A DNA stretch of 64,000 nucleotides from Clostridiaceae bacterium (GCA_016295355.1 JAEDLK010000002.1:1-64000), one strand, 5' to 3'. Positions 1 through 8,601 are shown, counted from the first letter of the stretch. Translations and numbers: made by a program. The notes: generated by a model from the sequence alone, not told the origin.

Positions 1-635
1 AACATAGGCTGTCCTTTGACGGCTTTAACGATGTCGAGGCCGGTATCGTCAAATGGCCGATGTCGGTTATCCGCCTGCGCTGTAAACAAAAAGGCCGTTT
101 GATTGAACTGGCTGACAAAATTCTTTGTGCCTGGCGCAGGTACAGCGATCCGGCATGCTTTATCTTTGCCGAAACAGACGGCACGCCGCATAACACCATC
201 ACCCCTATTGCCCGTAAAAACGGCGAACTTTTTGAATTGGATTTGGTTCTGCGAAACAATATCACCACCGACGAACATCCGCTGGGTGTGTTCCATCCCC
301 ACGCCGAACTGCATCACATCAAAAAGGAAAATATCGGTCTGATCGAGGTCATGGGCTTGGCGGTGCTTCCGGCACGACTGAACAAAGAGCTTGACAGATT
401 GGCAGAAGCTCTTGTCAACGGTGAAATCATCGCCAATATTCCCGAAATTGCCTCCCATGCCGACTGGGTTAAAGGATTTAAGCCCAAATACCCGGCCATC
501 ACCAAGGATAATGTGGACGAGATTATTCGTGATGAGGTCGGCCTGGTCTTTTCAAAGGTGCTGGAAGACGCCGGTGTTTACAAGCGTACTTGCGAAGGTT
601 TAGAGGGCTTCCTTCGTTTCACAGAAAGCGTTTAA
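1..635 (+). CDS. galT: UDP-glucose--hexose-1-phosphate uridylyltransferase, class II (C-terminal part)
   Basis: This is the 3' part of a gene that begins before the window; the reading frame is open from base 3 (base 1 is inside the preceding codon). It reads FDGFNDVEAGIVKWPMSVIR and later HPLGVFHPHAELHHIKKEN, signatures of the Firmicutes-type (class II) GalT, which exchanges UMP between UDP-glucose and galactose-1-phosphate in the Leloir pathway. The ATG at 60 is internal, because the homologous sequence continues upstream of it. About 210 C-terminal residues are visible. A strong intrinsic terminator follows 38 bases after the stop, so galT is the last gene of its transcript. Nothing in this part looks broken. 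Confidence 0.9.
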   Translation, partial: HRLSFDGFNDVEAGIVKWPMSVIRLRCKQKGRLIELADKILCAWRRYSDPACFIFAETDGTPHNTITPIARKNGELFELDLVLRNNITTDEHPLGVFHPHAELHHIKKENIGLIEVMGLAVLPARLNKELDRLAEALVNGEIIANIPEIASHADWVKGFKPKYPAITKDNVDEIIRDEVGLVFSKVLEDAGVYKRTCEGLEGFLRFTESV

Positions 636-673
636 GCGACTCCTTGGGGGACAAATATTCTATCGAGACAAAG

Positions 674-710
674 AAAAACCGATTGAAGAAACCTTCAATC
701 GGTTTTTGTT
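674..710 (+). terminator. Rho-independent terminator after galT
   Basis: A perfect 15-bp stem (674-688 with 693-707) has a four-base loop and a T-rich 3' arm. It ends the galT transcript; its A/T-rich arms could also work in reverse for the gene at 727-1284. Confidence 0.9.
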
Positions 711-726
711 ATTAGCCTACGAGCAT

Positions 727-1284
727 TTACGGCCGGAACACGCCGGTACAATCTAAATACGGGGCTGTTTCCTCATAACGAATAATCGGCTCGGTTTGAA
801 TACTGATACCGCCGCTCACAAAAATCAGCGTCACCCGAACAGTATTATTTTGGCTGTCGGTTTCGGTAGCCGTCAATACATCCTCCACCGGCTGACCGCC
901 AAATTCCATGCTGATACCGTTGGATGTCAGCTTGGCATCGATATAGCCGTCGGTATCAGAGAGAATCTCCAATACATCACTGCCTTTTTTGTAGCGACCG
1001 ACACGGCTGACCGTCTGGGTATCAGAGGGGGTTGACTCAGGCAAAGAGGACGGCGGTTTCGAAGAAGGTGTTTCGGCCGAAGGGTTGCTCATGAACGCCT
1101 CATGGTTGCCAGACGATTCGCTCAGCACGGCAGAGGACGATTGCGTGCCGGTATCGGTTGTTGATCCATTCTCCACCGGCCAACCGATTTCGGCTCGAAT
1201 GGCCACAATGCCGGCAACCGCCAACACACAAACAGCAAACATCACACTGCAAAGAACCACCATGGAGTTCTTCACCGTCTTCAT
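727..1284 (-). CDS. Secreted or membrane-anchored hypothetical protein with Ser/Thr/Pro-rich linker
   Basis: The 185-residue protein starts with a basic tip (MKTVKNS) and one hydrophobic segment (about residues 8-29), a signal peptide or signal anchor. Residues about 40-92 are rich in Ser, Thr, Pro and Gln, a typical extracytoplasmic linker. A small C-terminal domain (about 95-185) with alternating beta-type sequence follows. There is no lipobox and no enzyme motif that I recognise. It stands alone between galT (opposite strand) and the ATPase gene upstream, with about 100 bases between them. It is probably a cell-surface protein of unknown role. Confidence 0.65.
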   Translation of the reverse strand: MKTVKNSMVVLCSVMFAVCVLAVAGIVAIRAEIGWPVENGSTTDTGTQSSSAVLSESSGNHEAFMSNPSAETPSSKPPSSLPESTPSDTQTVSRVGRYKKGSDVLEILSDTDGYIDAKLTSNGISMEFGGQPVEDVLTATETDSQNNTVRVTLIFVSGGISIQTEPIIRYEETAPYLDCTGVFRP

Positions 1285-1384
1285 ACTCTCTCACTTCCCT
1301 CTTGTGTCGTAAAAACCGGCGGGCCGCAAGCCCTTTCACAAAACGGTCTGTTTTCTTTTATGATACGGCAAAAGAGAAGAATTG

Positions 1385-2461
1385 TCAATCGGCGAATAGA
1401 ACCGTGTTGATAAAGGTGTCGCTGAATTGCTCGAGTTTGTGAAAATCCATGGCAGCCTTGTAATAGTCTTCCAATCGGTCATGCTGTGTTTTGGCCAGGG
1501 CTAAGGTTTCGGCCGCCGATTGCTCCAATTTGGTATACAGTCGCTTGCCGGCTCTCAAGCGGTTTCGCACCGAATGCAGGACGGCCGGGTCATAAAACCG
1601 ATCGGCGTGAATACGACGGGCGTCTACAGGAATCATTCGTTCCTGTCGTTCACTGCAAAAGGCCAATCTAAGAGACGGTATGATTACCTGTGTGATACAG
1701 TCTTCGGGCAATAGGCTATCCCGTACCGTTACAATCTCATAGCCGAGTCCCAAAGCCACATCTCGAATGACCGACAGCATCAGCGTAGCCGCCGTCAAGT
1801 ATTCATCCCGAATCACCGCAAATGTATCGGCAAAATGCCTGAGGGTATCACTTAAAAACACCGGTCCCTTCGGCGTCACGGCGTCCAACAGTATCGTCTG
1901 CTCCTGCCCGACACCCGATTGCTTTTCCAGATAGCGATGTGCAAGGCGGGCGGCAAAATCGGTGGTCTTTTCCAAATCGGCAGCCACTAAGCTCACTCTC
2001 ATGCGTTCGCGCTGCAAACGTCCCATACCCGAAAGCAGTCGAGAGGCGCGACCCATAAGTGCCTTGTGAGCATCCTGCTGGATAATGATGTCCTTATAGT
2101 TTTTTCGCAAGGTGCGTCGGTCCCAAAAACGGTTAAACGGCAACAGTTCCTCGCACGCACCGGCATAAAGCGGTTCAACGGTATGCGGTGCGGTGGCATC
2201 CAACAGCATGATTTTATGTTCAGGTAATATGACGCCGTCTAACGAATCAGGGTCACTGCCGCACAAAACGGTCAACGCCGTTTCGCCCCGTTGGTTGGCT
2301 GTGGCGGCCACCCTCCTTAAAAAGGTAGATTTTCCGCTACCGGGGCCGCCCTTAATCAAATAGGAAAACCATCCTTTTTTGGCCTGCCCCGATTGATAAA
2401 AATAGCTCATAAATCCGTCAGCCGAATTAGCTCCTAAAAAAATGCATGGTATCGTATTCAT
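1385..2461 (-). CDS. P-loop ATPase, PRK06851-like
   Basis: The 358-residue protein has a clear Walker A motif GGPGSGKST at residues 38-46 and a Walker B-like stretch HKIMLLDATAPH, resembling the clostridial PRK06851-type hypothetical ATPases. That family usually carries two related P-loop halves; only one P-loop is visible here, followed by a long helical C-terminus (cofactor or partner unknown). The start at 2461 (MNTIPCIFLG) is preferred over the longer frame from 2575, because an AGGG ribosome site precedes it and the longer form would run through the rnpB promoter. Substrate and role are unknown. Confidence 0.65.
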   Translation of the reverse strand: MNTIPCIFLGANSADGFMSYFYQSGQAKKGWFSYLIKGGPGSGKSTFLRRVAATANQRGETALTVLCGSDPDSLDGVILPEHKIMLLDATAPHTVEPLYAGACEELLPFNRFWDRRTLRKNYKDIIIQQDAHKALMGRASRLLSGMGRLQRERMRVSLVAADLEKTTDFAARLAHRYLEKQSGVGQEQTILLDAVTPKGPVFLSDTLRHFADTFAVIRDEYLTAATLMLSVIRDVALGLGYEIVTVRDSLLPEDCITQVIIPSLRLAFCSERQERMIPVDARRIHADRFYDPAVLHSVRNRLRAGKRLYTKLEQSAAETLALAKTQHDRLEDYYKAAMDFHKLEQFSDTFINTVLFAD

Positions 2462-2515
2462 TGATTCTTCGTCCCTTCTGACCTTGATACCGTATTCTAT
2501 GCAACCAAAAAAGTT

Positions 2516-2544
2516 TTGACACAAGGGACAAAATGTGATAAAAT
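2516..2544 (+). promoter_or_regulatory. SigA promoter of rnpB
   Basis: TTGACA (2516-2521), 17 bases, TAAAAT (2539-2544). It is placed directly before the 5' strand of the RNase P P1 helix at 2548, which fixes the RNA start independently of the conserved core. Confidence 0.85.
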
Positions 2545-2547
2545 AGC

Positions 2548-3150
2548 GGTGCAAGTTTACCAGACGGCTGCGCATACTTAAGCATAGCGTTCTTATCCGA
2601 ACCTAACTGAAATCGCAAAATGCCGACTGTTTTCGACATGGCGCACCCATAAGCGACAGCCTTATGAACGCCTTTGCACCGAAAACATCTCGTCATTTGG
2701 TACATCAAGAAATTTTTCAGTTAAGGATTTGCGGGCAGAGAAGGAAAAAACGCCGTTAATCCTGTCGGATTAACGAGTGTTTTTCTGCCGATGCTCGTAA
2801 AGCTCTCCGTCACAATCAGATTCAGATATGAGCGCTATGCTTATGTGTGTGAGGAAAGTCCGAGCCCCACAGAGCAGGATAGCGGTTAACGACCGCCGAG
2901 GGTGACCTTAGAGAAAGTGCAACAGAGAGATACCGCCGCACCTCGGTGCGGTAAGGGTGGAAAGGCGAGGTAAGAGCTCACCGGCCGACCGGAGACGAAT
3001 CGGCCCTGCAAACCTTATCCGGAGCAACGCTGACTACGGCAATACATTGGCTCGATGTGCCGTGAAAAGCGGCTTGAGCGGGCAGGCAACTGTCCGTCGA
3101 GATAGATAGTCGTCCACGACAGAACTCGGCTTATCGGTAAACTCGCACCA
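2548..3150 (+). ncRNA. rnpB: RNase P RNA, type A, with a greatly enlarged P3 helix
   Basis: This is the catalytic RNA that matures tRNA 5' ends. P1 pairs GGTGCAAGTTTACC (2548-2561) with GGTAAACTCGCACC (3136-3149), 13 of 14 pairs. P2 pairs GACGGCT (2563-2569) with AGTCGTC (3108-3114). The universal core is intact: GAGGAAAGTCCGAGC from 2851, GTGCAACAGAGAGATACCGCC near 2917, GGTAAGAGCTCACCG near 2970, and CACGACAGAACTCGGCTTATCGG at 3115-3137. Between P2 and P4 the P3 helix (2571-2589 with 2833-2851) is capped by about 243 extra bases. Without them the RNA is about 360 nt, normal for type A; with them it is about 603 nt. Confidence 0.93.
2590..2832 (+). other. Structured insertion at the tip of RNase P helix P3
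   Basis: This is extra sequence inside rnpB. Its ends continue the P3 helix (2590-2604 with 2818-2832, three mismatches). Inside it are further complementary blocks: CCTAACTGAAA near 2602 with TTTCAGTTAAGG near 2716; a GGCG...CGCC hairpin enclosing CATAAG/CTTATG (about 2639-2673); and a long hairpin about 2734-2790 (GGCAG / CTGCC enclosing GAAAAAAC / GTTTTTC and CGTTAATCC-TGTC-GGATTAACG). I see no ORF of note and no transposase. It could be spliced, cleaved or retained; the sequence alone does not say. Confidence 0.8.
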
Positions 3151-3154
3151 AAAG

Positions 3155-3212
3155 GGGTGTTTTTGATAAAACACCCGATAAAAAGGGCTGACATCCTTTT
3201 GTCAGCCTTTTT
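3155..3212 (+). terminator. Tandem hairpins ending rnpB
   Basis: The first hairpin pairs GGGTGTTTT (3155-3163) with AAAACACCC (3168-3176). The second is a typical intrinsic terminator: GGCTGACA (3186-3193), TGTCAGCC (3200-3207), then five T. Confidence 0.85.
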
Positions 3213-3259
3213 CCTTTGTCAAAATTTGTCCTGTTTGTCAAAATTGACGCACTCCCATA

Positions 3260-3297
3260 AAAGAAAACCCGTTGTCCCCAAAAGAACGACGGGTTTT
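3260..3297 (-). terminator. Terminator of the ten-gene catabolic operon
   Basis: AAAACCCGT (3264-3272) pairs with ACGGGTTTT (3289-3297). Read on the minus strand, the stem ends in a T-rich arm just after the etfBA stop at 3301. Confidence 0.75.
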
Positions 3298-3300
3298 GCT

Positions 3301-4722
3301 TTATGACGATGGGTTCTTCATGCCGATGGATGGCAAAAATTCTTCCATGCTCATCACAAATCCGTAATCGGCATACTCGAAGATGGCGGCATTTCGATCG
3401 GGATTGACAGCAATCACCGTTCCGGCGGTTTTCATACCCTCGATGTGGTGAACCGCCCCGGAAATGCCGAAAGCCACATATACAGACGGGCAAACCGTTT
3501 TACCGGTCAGACCGACTTGATACTCATAGGCAAACAGTCCGGCATCCACCGCTCCTCTTGAAGCGGCCGGTACTGCCCCGTACCGTTCACAAAGGGGTTC
3601 TATCGCCCCCATCGAATCAGCCGCCCCTTTGCCGAAAGCAAAGAACAACGGCGGCATAGACGAATCGGGGGTACGCACCGTGGCCATTTGCGGATCACTC
3701 AGACAGACAATGGTGGCCAAAATATGACCGGACAAAGCAGGACGCACCATCAACAACCGTCCGTCCTTGCTGTCAAGACGGGTACAATCGGCACACAGTC
3801 CGGTTTGCAATCGCCAAGCCACCTGCGGTGCCGTTTCTTTGCTGTAGGCATCACTGCCCCAAAGAACCACCGAGGGTTTTTCCAAACGGATGAGTTGTTC
3901 GATTTTTTCGGCACTTTCCGGCTTTATTACCCGAATGTCCTTACTGATGGTATTCGCATACGCAAGCGGTGATTTGCCGACTGTCCAAACCTTTGCCAGT
4001 TGTCTTTCGGGCGGCAGACAAACCGCCTCTTGTTTCGGCTGACCGGTAAGCGCAAGTGCTTCGGCCAAAACCGTATCAAATTGCCGTGGCTCTAAAAAGC
4101 GACAATGCCGTTTGCCGGCCTCATTCTCAGAAGAGGCCAACACCCTTGTCGGAGAGCCGGTCAAACCGATACGCTGTCGGTCGGCCTGCAAATCGTCCGC
4201 CGATAATACCGTTACCTTGCCCGGCTTTGAGCGAAGGCCCGGTAAACGCAAGGTGTTCATTCGTTCAAAAGTAACAACCCCCGGTGCGCCGACAGTACGC
4301 TGACTGCCGTCACGAGCTGTACAAACCAGCTGTTCACCCTCCACCTGCAAGGACATGGTGCAGGTAGCCAGCGAAGCTCCCCACGCCGCCGCCAAGGCCG
4401 GACCGACCTGTGCGGTGTCGCCGTCCAAACTAACCCGGCCGCAAAACACAAAATCGGGTTGTAACTGTTTGATAGCCAGCCATAGCGTATAAGCGGTTGC
4501 CAGCGTATCCGCTCCGGCAAAAGCCGCATCCGACAACAAAACCGCCTGCTCTGCCCCTAAACGCATCAATTCAGACAATAATTCCCGTCGGGTGGCCGGC
4601 GCCATGGCCAACAAGGTGACAGAGGCATTGGGAATCCGCAGTGCCGCCTCATAGGCACTGGCATCAAAGGGATTCAAATCGCCTGCGGCGGTGGGTTTCA
4701 CACATACTACCAGTTTCATCAT
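3301..4722 (-). CDS. Fused electron transfer flavoprotein, EtfB-EtfA in one chain
   Basis: The 473-residue protein joins both ETF subunits. About residues 1-215 are EtfB-like (KLVVCVKPTAAGDLNPFD, GRVSLDGDTAQVGPALAAAW). About 230-350 are the EtfA N-domain. About 355-470 are the EtfA FAD domain, with SRGAVDAGLFAYEYQVGLTG, VAFGISGAVHHIEGMK and NPDRNAAIFEYADYG. ETFs pass electrons between dehydrogenases and other carriers, and some bifurcate. It is shorter than two separate subunits together (roughly 580 residues), so both halves are trimmed. It is the last gene of the operon, and its start overlaps the FGGY kinase stop. Its presence beside a GlcD-type oxidase and an Fe-S protein suggests it is their electron acceptor, as in lactate dehydrogenase/Etf complexes. 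Confidence 0.88.
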   Translation of the reverse strand: MMKLVVCVKPTAAGDLNPFDASAYEAALRIPNASVTLLAMAPATRRELLSELMRLGAEQAVLLSDAAFAGADTLATAYTLWLAIKQLQPDFVFCGRVSLDGDTAQVGPALAAAWGASLATCTMSLQVEGEQLVCTARDGSQRTVGAPGVVTFERMNTLRLPGLRSKPGKVTVLSADDLQADRQRIGLTGSPTRVLASSENEAGKRHCRFLEPRQFDTVLAEALALTGQPKQEAVCLPPERQLAKVWTVGKSPLAYANTISKDIRVIKPESAEKIEQLIRLEKPSVVLWGSDAYSKETAPQVAWRLQTGLCADCTRLDSKDGRLLMVRPALSGHILATIVCLSDPQMATVRTPDSSMPPLFFAFGKGAADSMGAIEPLCERYGAVPAASRGAVDAGLFAYEYQVGLTGKTVCPSVYVAFGISGAVHHIEGMKTAGTVIAVNPDRNAAIFEYADYGFVMSMEEFLPSIGMKNPSS

Positions 4723-6191
4723 TTTCTATCATCATAAATCGGTGCCAAAGCATCGTGAATTCTCACATAATCTTTGAAAATCCGTTCATAGGCAAGGGTG
4801 TTTTCCGGATTAGGCTCAATGGTTTGAATGGGCTTGATGCAGGTCTTGACGGCTTCCTTGGCATCGGCAAAAACACCGGTTGACAATCCGGCCAGCATGG
4901 CAGAGCCGAGCGAAGAATCACTGCTTTGGGTCAACACAAGCTCCATCCCCAGTGCATCGGCCGTGATTTGCCGCCACAATACTCCCTTGGCACCGCCGCC
5001 GATCAGCGTAGCCTTATGGCTTACCGGAATACCGGCCTCAAGGAGCTTTTGTTTGCAATGCAACAGCGATAAAGCAACGCCTTCCATCACCGCACGGGTA
5101 AAATGTCCTCTGGTGTGGGTGGCACGAATGCCGGTAAAGCTACCGCACAGCAGCGGATCGGCATACGGGGTCAATTCCCCGTTGATATACGGATGGTACA
5201 TCAGGCCGTTGCACCCAAGTTCCACCGACGCCGCCCCTTGATTCAAGGATTCATAATCGCCGCCGAAGGTATCCCTATACCAACGGTAAGACGAAGCCGC
5301 CGCCTTGGTAGCGGTTCCCGGATACCAAAGCCCGGGTACAATATGGCTGTAATTAACGAAATCCCGATCCGGGTAGGCTCGGTCTGTCATCACGCAGATA
5401 CGCCCTGCCGTAGCCAATTTGACCGTAACATCGCCCTTCTCCACGGCCGACGCCGCAAAGACCTCCATGGCTGTATCGGTGGTGCCGCAAATCACCGGCA
5501 TTCCCTCGCACAGTCCGGTAAAATCTGCCGCTTCTTTGGTCAATGTGCCGATCTGATCGGTCGGCTTGACCACCGGCGGCAGAGCCGAAATCGGCAAGGA
5601 ACAAATTTCGCAAAGCGTTTCATCCCAACAAAAATGACGGCAATCAAACAGCATACTGCCCTGTGCCTCGATTTCATCGGTACACCAAACGCCGGTCAGT
5701 AGGTAACGAATATAATCCTTTTCAAAAAAAACATGGGCTATTTTTTCAAAGATCTGCGGTTCATTTCTCTTTAACCACACAAACTGCGGCAAGGTCCAAA
5801 TGGTATCCGGCTTATGAAAGGTCTTTTCAAAAATGATTTCGCCGTACCGCTCACACAGCTCCCGACAAATATCCGCACAGCGGCTGTCCGTCCAATGGAT
5901 AGCCGGACGCAGTACCCTAAATTGCTCATCGCAAACAACGGCGGTATGGGTGGCCGAATCAATGGCCAGCGCCAGAATCTCTTTCGCATGAACACCGCTT
6001 GACTCTAACAGCGACCGAATGTTTTGAATGAGTGCCTGTTTCCAATCGGCCGGCGCCTGTTCGCAATAGCCCAGTTGCGGATAATAGGTGGGATATTCCG
6101 CCACTTTTTCCGCAATCAGCACACCGTTTCGGTCAATCAGGGTTGCCTTGGAGGAACCGCCGCCGAAATCAATGCCCAGTAAATAGTTCAC
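4719..6191 (-). CDS. FGGY-family carbohydrate kinase (xylulokinase-like)
   Basis: The N-terminal phosphate-1 motif LLGIDFGGGSSKATLID, the mid-protein motif HWTDSRC and the C-terminal motif IGGGAKGVLWRQITADALG identify the FGGY family, ATP-dependent kinases of ketoses or sugar alcohols. GTG at 6191 is preferred to the ATG at 6215, because AAAGGGG stands about seven bases before it and family members begin right before LLGID; this gives about 490 residues. The closest family look is xylulokinase, but the substrate cannot be read from sequence. It probably phosphorylates the product of the isomerase encoded at the start of the operon. Confidence 0.88.
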   Translation of the reverse strand: MNYLLGIDFGGGSSKATLIDRNGVLIAEKVAEYPTYYPQLGYCEQAPADWKQALIQNIRSLLESSGVHAKEILALAIDSATHTAVVCDEQFRVLRPAIHWTDSRCADICRELCERYGEIIFEKTFHKPDTIWTLPQFVWLKRNEPQIFEKIAHVFFEKDYIRYLLTGVWCTDEIEAQGSMLFDCRHFCWDETLCEICSLPISALPPVVKPTDQIGTLTKEAADFTGLCEGMPVICGTTDTAMEVFAASAVEKGDVTVKLATAGRICVMTDRAYPDRDFVNYSHIVPGLWYPGTATKAAASSYRWYRDTFGGDYESLNQGAASVELGCNGLMYHPYINGELTPYADPLLCGSFTGIRATHTRGHFTRAVMEGVALSLLHCKQKLLEAGIPVSHKATLIGGGAKGVLWRQITADALGMELVLTQSSDSSLGSAMLAGLSTGVFADAKEAVKTCIKPIQTIEPNPENTLAYERIFKDYVRIHDALAPIYDDRK

Positions 6192-6216
6192 ACTTGTTTC
6201 CCCTTTCTGATGCACG

Positions 6217-6888
6217 TCAGCTGATGTTGATGGTCAGATTCTCCCCGGTTACACCGGCCACAGCGCCGCGATCCAGTAAGGCTTGATTGTCCACATGAGC
6301 CATCAGCCATTTATTGCTTGCAAACAACAACGGATCGTGCGAAAAGCCGTCTTTAAGCGGTAAATTCGTCCCGCTTGGAAGCCCAACCACCAAACCGAAG
6401 CCCTTATCGCTTACCTCGCAGGGGCAAAAATGCAGAGTTGTGGCATAGGTTTCAATCATATCGCCTGCCTGCAAATAAAATATTTTTGCACAGCACGAAT
6501 CAATTTTGCCGTCCCTGATTTCATCCCGACGGGCTAAAATCAACACCAAATCTGTCAAGGCCACATTGATTTCACTGCCGGTATGCCACTCAAAGGCATT
6601 CAGTCGGTTGCTATGTCCGTAGCAATAACCCAGTTGTGTCGGCAAGGTACCGAAGCATTCATTGGTGATGTAAGAGGCTATCGGCAACGCCTCAAACGCC
6701 GGAAAAGAAGCCACATACCGACTGCCCTTTTTTGGCATCGGTTCACTTAAACCGGCTTCAATAAGCGGTTGCGTATCAACTCCCGTGATCACCCGACCAT
6801 ACGGGCGAAAAGCTTCATCCGTAATCGGTCTGATGTCCTTCCCGGGGTTTAACCGTCTGCATTCTTCAATGGTCATACTGTCCTTCAT
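6217..6888 (-). CDS. DUF4867 family protein (cupin-like)
   Basis: This 223-residue protein is recognised as DUF4867, a family seen next to sugar kinases and isomerases. Its layout (FEWHTGSEINVALTDLVLIL, then LQAGDMIETYATTLHFCPCEV) resembles cupin enzymes of the ureidoglycolate lyase type, with His, Glu and Cys residues in beta strands. Its ATG overlaps the epimerase stop (ATGA), so translation is coupled. No reaction is established that I know of. In this operon a sugar isomerase, epimerase or lactonase role is plausible but is inference only. Confidence 0.75.
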   Translation of the reverse strand: MKDSMTIEECRRLNPGKDIRPITDEAFRPYGRVITGVDTQPLIEAGLSEPMPKKGSRYVASFPAFEALPIASYITNECFGTLPTQLGYCYGHSNRLNAFEWHTGSEINVALTDLVLILARRDEIRDGKIDSCCAKIFYLQAGDMIETYATTLHFCPCEVSDKGFGLVVGLPSGTNLPLKDGFSHDPLLFASNKWLMAHVDNQALLDRGAVAGVTGENLTINIS

Positions 6889-7736
6889 TCCAACACCGTG
6901 ATGGTATGTTCACGGTAAAATGTCTCTTTTCCGGAGAGCGTCTGAATGCCCTCCTTTTTGGTGATGTCATAATCGCTGTGGACGCTGTCCTGCACGCCGC
7001 ACCACGGCTCCAGGCAGATATATCCACCGCCGTGCTTATGCCACAACAGGAAGTAGTCAGCCCCCGGAAAATCAACCCGAACCGCCTTGCCGGTTGTACG
7101 GTTTCGCAAAGTAGCACTGCGAGATTTCAAATCCTTAAATACCAGGGCATCCACCGTGAAATATTTATCATACAAAGCAATCACCGGACTGTCCTTAATA
7201 ATCGGAACGGTGTGATCCTCTAACAAATTACCGTCCAACAAATAGGCCTTCAATGTTTCATTCTGCGGGAAAATCACATCATAATTCTCCACACCCTCGG
7301 GGGTTGAATACCCCTCATGAGAACCGATAGAGAAATACATGGTGTTCTCATTGTTGTTCTCCAACCGATAGCCGATGGTCAAAGCCTTACCGTTTAAGGT
7401 GTACTCCACCTTAAGGGTAAAGGCATACGGGAACATACCAAGCGTTTCTTCATCCTCATGCAGGACAAACACCGCCGTTGTATCACTGCTCTGCTCTAAT
7501 GCAAAGGTCTTGAAGCGGGCAAAGCCATGCTTCATCAAGTGATACTCTTTCCCGTTCAGAATATACTTATCATCCTTTAAGCCGCCGCAGATCGGAAAAA
7601 TCAGCGGACAGGCGCCGTCCCAAACCTCGGGATTTGCCTGCCAAATATACTCACGGCCGCCGCTCACAAAGCTTTTGAGCTCGGCGCCGACCGGATCAAT
7701 CCGCACAACCGCTTCGGGATTTTTCAGTTCAACCAT
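6885..7736 (-). CDS. Aldose 1-epimerase family protein (galactose mutarotase-like)
   Basis: The sequence ELKSFVSGGREYIWQANPEVWDGACPLIFPICGGLKDDKY and SIGSHEGYSTPEG, with late WHKHGGGYICLEPWCG, matches the LACX/YihR-like branch of the aldose 1-epimerase superfamily, which interconverts alpha and beta anomers. The His in GSHEGY and the late Glu (LEPW) are the expected catalytic region. The second ATG (7736) is preferred because the ribosome site AAAGG touches the first one. It sits between iolB-like and DUF4867 genes and probably presents the correct sugar anomer to the isomerase or oxidase. Confidence 0.82.
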   Translation of the reverse strand: MVELKNPEAVVRIDPVGAELKSFVSGGREYIWQANPEVWDGACPLIFPICGGLKDDKYILNGKEYHLMKHGFARFKTFALEQSSDTTAVFVLHEDEETLGMFPYAFTLKVEYTLNGKALTIGYRLENNNENTMYFSIGSHEGYSTPEGVENYDVIFPQNETLKAYLLDGNLLEDHTVPIIKDSPVIALYDKYFTVDALVFKDLKSRSATLRNRTTGKAVRVDFPGADYFLLWHKHGGGYICLEPWCGVQDSVHSDYDITKKEGIQTLSGKETFYREHTITVLE

Positions 7737-7809
7737 ACAAAACATCCTTTCTCTGTTTAATACAAGCTAAAGAATGGCAAAAGACGGTGCAAGAGCGCCG
7801 TCTGTTTTT

Positions 7810-8601
7810 TTACCGATTTAACCAGTCATGATCCGGATCAATGGACATATAGAAGCCACGATGATCGCAGCTCATCATCCACAGTAAATAGCCACGGTAG
7901 CCCGGAGCCACGGTGCAGGGATGATATCCCACCGGCATCTCCACAAAATCATTGTTATAGGTCGTGTAGGTTTCATCTATGCTCTTGTCACCATTGTAAA
8001 CCTTTTGAATACCGAATCCGGTGGGTCTATCGTATTCATAGTAATAAATCTCCTCGGCAAAGCCTTCAGTCGGCATATTTTCGATATCGTGCTTGTGGCC
8101 GGGATAAGACGACCACTGACCGCCGTTGATGAAGTTCTCACCGACATACACCCGTCCGGCCTCCAAGCGCTCATCAATCAAGAAGTGTGCCTCCCGTTCA
8201 AAGCCCGGTTTGCCCAAGAACTTAACAAGGACATCGTCCGGTGTGATCAGCACCGGCTTGTGATCCTCTTTTGTCGGACACATCGCAATGGCAATGGTCA
8301 CTTCGTCCGAAACACAGGTCACACAAAAGGCACTGTTACGGGGAATATAAAAGGCATAGGCCTTACCGTCAAACACGTTTTTACGCTTGCCGACCTGCCG
8401 GTATTCCACACAGCCGGTCACATCGCAGGTGCCGCCCAAAACCGTGCAGGCATATTCACGCTCACAATCAGCCGGAAAGTCCTGCTTCATACCCTTGGTG
8501 AGTTTCAGCATACTGATTTCCAGCTGCTGACAACCGGCATTTTCCTTGGTATAGACCTCACTCAATCCTACCGAGTTGTCCCAATGCTTTTTATAATTCA
8601 T
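7810..8601 (-). CDS. 5-deoxy-glucuronate isomerase family protein (IolB-like)
   Basis: A bicupin protein of about 263 residues with the IolB signatures YACTVLGGTCDVTG, FYIPRNSAFCV, GGQWSSYPGHKHD (metal-binding His), EEIYYYEYDRPTGFGIQ and GYHPCTVAPGYRGYLLWMM. In inositol breakdown IolB converts 5-deoxy-D-glucuronate to 5-dehydro-2-deoxy-D-gluconate. The start at 8601 gives a seven-base spacing to AAAGGAG and overlaps the end of the PfkB gene by 11 bases. With a PfkB kinase and a class II aldolase directly upstream, it reproduces the lower inositol trio iolB-iolC-iolJ, but no inositol dehydrogenase, dehydratase or hydrolase is present, so the true substrate may be a related sugar. Confidence 0.85.
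   Translation of the reverse strand: MNYKKHWDNSVGLSEVYTKENAGCQQLEISMLKLTKGMKQDFPADCEREYACTVLGGTCDVTGCVEYRQVGKRKNVFDGKAYAFYIPRNSAFCVTCVSDEVTIAIAMCPTKEDHKPVLITPDDVLVKFLGKPGFEREAHFLIDERLEAGRVYVGENFINGGQWSSYPGHKHDIENMPTEGFAEEIYYYEYDRPTGFGIQKVYNGDKSIDETYTTYNNDFVEMPVGYHPCTVAPGYRGYLLWMMSCDHRGFYMSIDPDHDWLNR

Noticed and set aside
2753..2785. Terminator between genes upstream of rnpB
   Set aside because: The hairpin and T run look like a terminator, but lie inside the rnpB P3 insertion with P1 and P2 pairing around it; premature termination there remains possible.
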